Source: an uncultured Gammaproteobacteria bacterium
GTDB taxonomy: Bacteria > Pseudomonadota > Gammaproteobacteria > UBA4575
Length of the DNA: 64,000 nucleotides
Direction of reading: 5' to 3'
Assembly (NCBI GenBank): GCA_951812785.1
Contig: OX638335.1
Span: 1,631,653-1,695,652 of the forward strand
Position numbers and translations under genes: made by a program. Every line of letters begins with the position of its first letter. The first letter of the stretch is position 1. Below are positions 63,828 through 64,000 of the stretch, piece by piece. The notes beneath the pieces were generated by a model. That model was not told where the DNA came from. It made no database searches and saw only the letters and a list, made by a program, of their open reading frames with translations.

Positions 63828-64000
63828 ACCCTTGCTCGCAAGCTAATATCTCCCACAGAAATTTTTTCCACTCCTTTTGATGTCTCTAACAATAAACATC
63901 CATCGCTATCTATTCCACGAGCTACGCCTGCTTGAACAAATTGTCCAGAATGTAATTCTACATGCTTATCTTTCATAAGGTCCCACTGCGACCAAATCTC
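63824..64000 (-). CDS. birA: Biotin ligase/repressor BirA, 3' end only
   Basis: The last 58 codons of a frame that enters from the right edge. They match the C-terminal SH3-like domain of bifunctional BirA (VARGIDSDGCLLLETSKGVE, ISVGDISLR). The stop overlaps the coaX ATG. Catalytic and DNA-binding parts lie outside the window. Confidence 0.85.
   Translation of the reverse strand, partial: EIWSQWDLMKDKHVELHSGQFVQAGVARGIDSDGCLLLETSKGVEKISVGDISLRARV

Overview
The window is chromosomal DNA from a gammaproteobacterium of moderate to low G+C. The gene orders are typical of that class: tRNA-fMet/rimP/nusA/infB/rbfA/truB/rpsO/pnp, secG with tRNA-Leu(GAG), recN-bamE, and birA-coaX-SPOR protein. nuoC and nuoD are separate genes, unlike the fused form of enterobacteria, and heat-shock control is by HrcA/CIRCE. 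I cannot name the genus. Many single-lesion pseudogenes and decayed mobile elements suggest a genome undergoing erosion, although some of the indels could be sequencing errors.

Layout. 1-8084 (minus strand): the translation/RNA operon, from tRNA-fMet through rimP-nusA-infB-rbfA-truB-rpsO to pnp, which runs off the left edge. 8225-22819 (minus): a complete 14-gene complex I operon, nuoA to nuoN. 22880-26337: accessory patch between nuoA and tRNA-Leu, holding a ychF fragment, a small secreted tandem-repeat protein, a lipoprotein start cut by an insertion sequence, a decayed IS481-family element and a decayed P4-type integrase. 26338-42783 (minus): housekeeping block of tRNA-Leu, secG, tpiA, glmM, ftsH, rlmE (broken), greA, carB, carA, dapB, dnaJ, dnaK, grpE and hrcA. 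A CIRCE operator and promoter precede hrcA. 42979-45930 (plus): nadK, recN, bamE. 45932-53136: a second decayed IS481 copy, then a heavily decayed PLD-nuclease/helicase plus Eco57I-type adenine methylase pair (restriction/defence-like) and a 48-residue ORF. 53255-56383: UDP-glucose dehydrogenase and three small or unknown proteins. 56511-62308: an island-like stretch between a 43-nt copy of the 3' half of tRNA-Thr and the tRNA-Thr gene. It holds a broken arsC-acr3 operon, a broken cytochrome b561, a methyltransferase, a phage integrase remnant and an intact Fic protein, with copies of one palindromic repeat between the cargo units. 62390-64000 (minus): SPOR-domain protein (one amber codon), coaX and the 3' end of birA.

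The core genes serve ribosome assembly and transcription control, NADH oxidation, protein export and quality control, cell-wall precursor supply, and pyrimidine/arginine and lysine precursor synthesis. The most notable material is accessory: the tRNA-Thr island with its spaced palindromes, the eroded PLD-helicase/methylase module, the 36-residue tandem-repeat secreted protein, and several unusually clean hairpins placed at gene ends or between genes of one operon.
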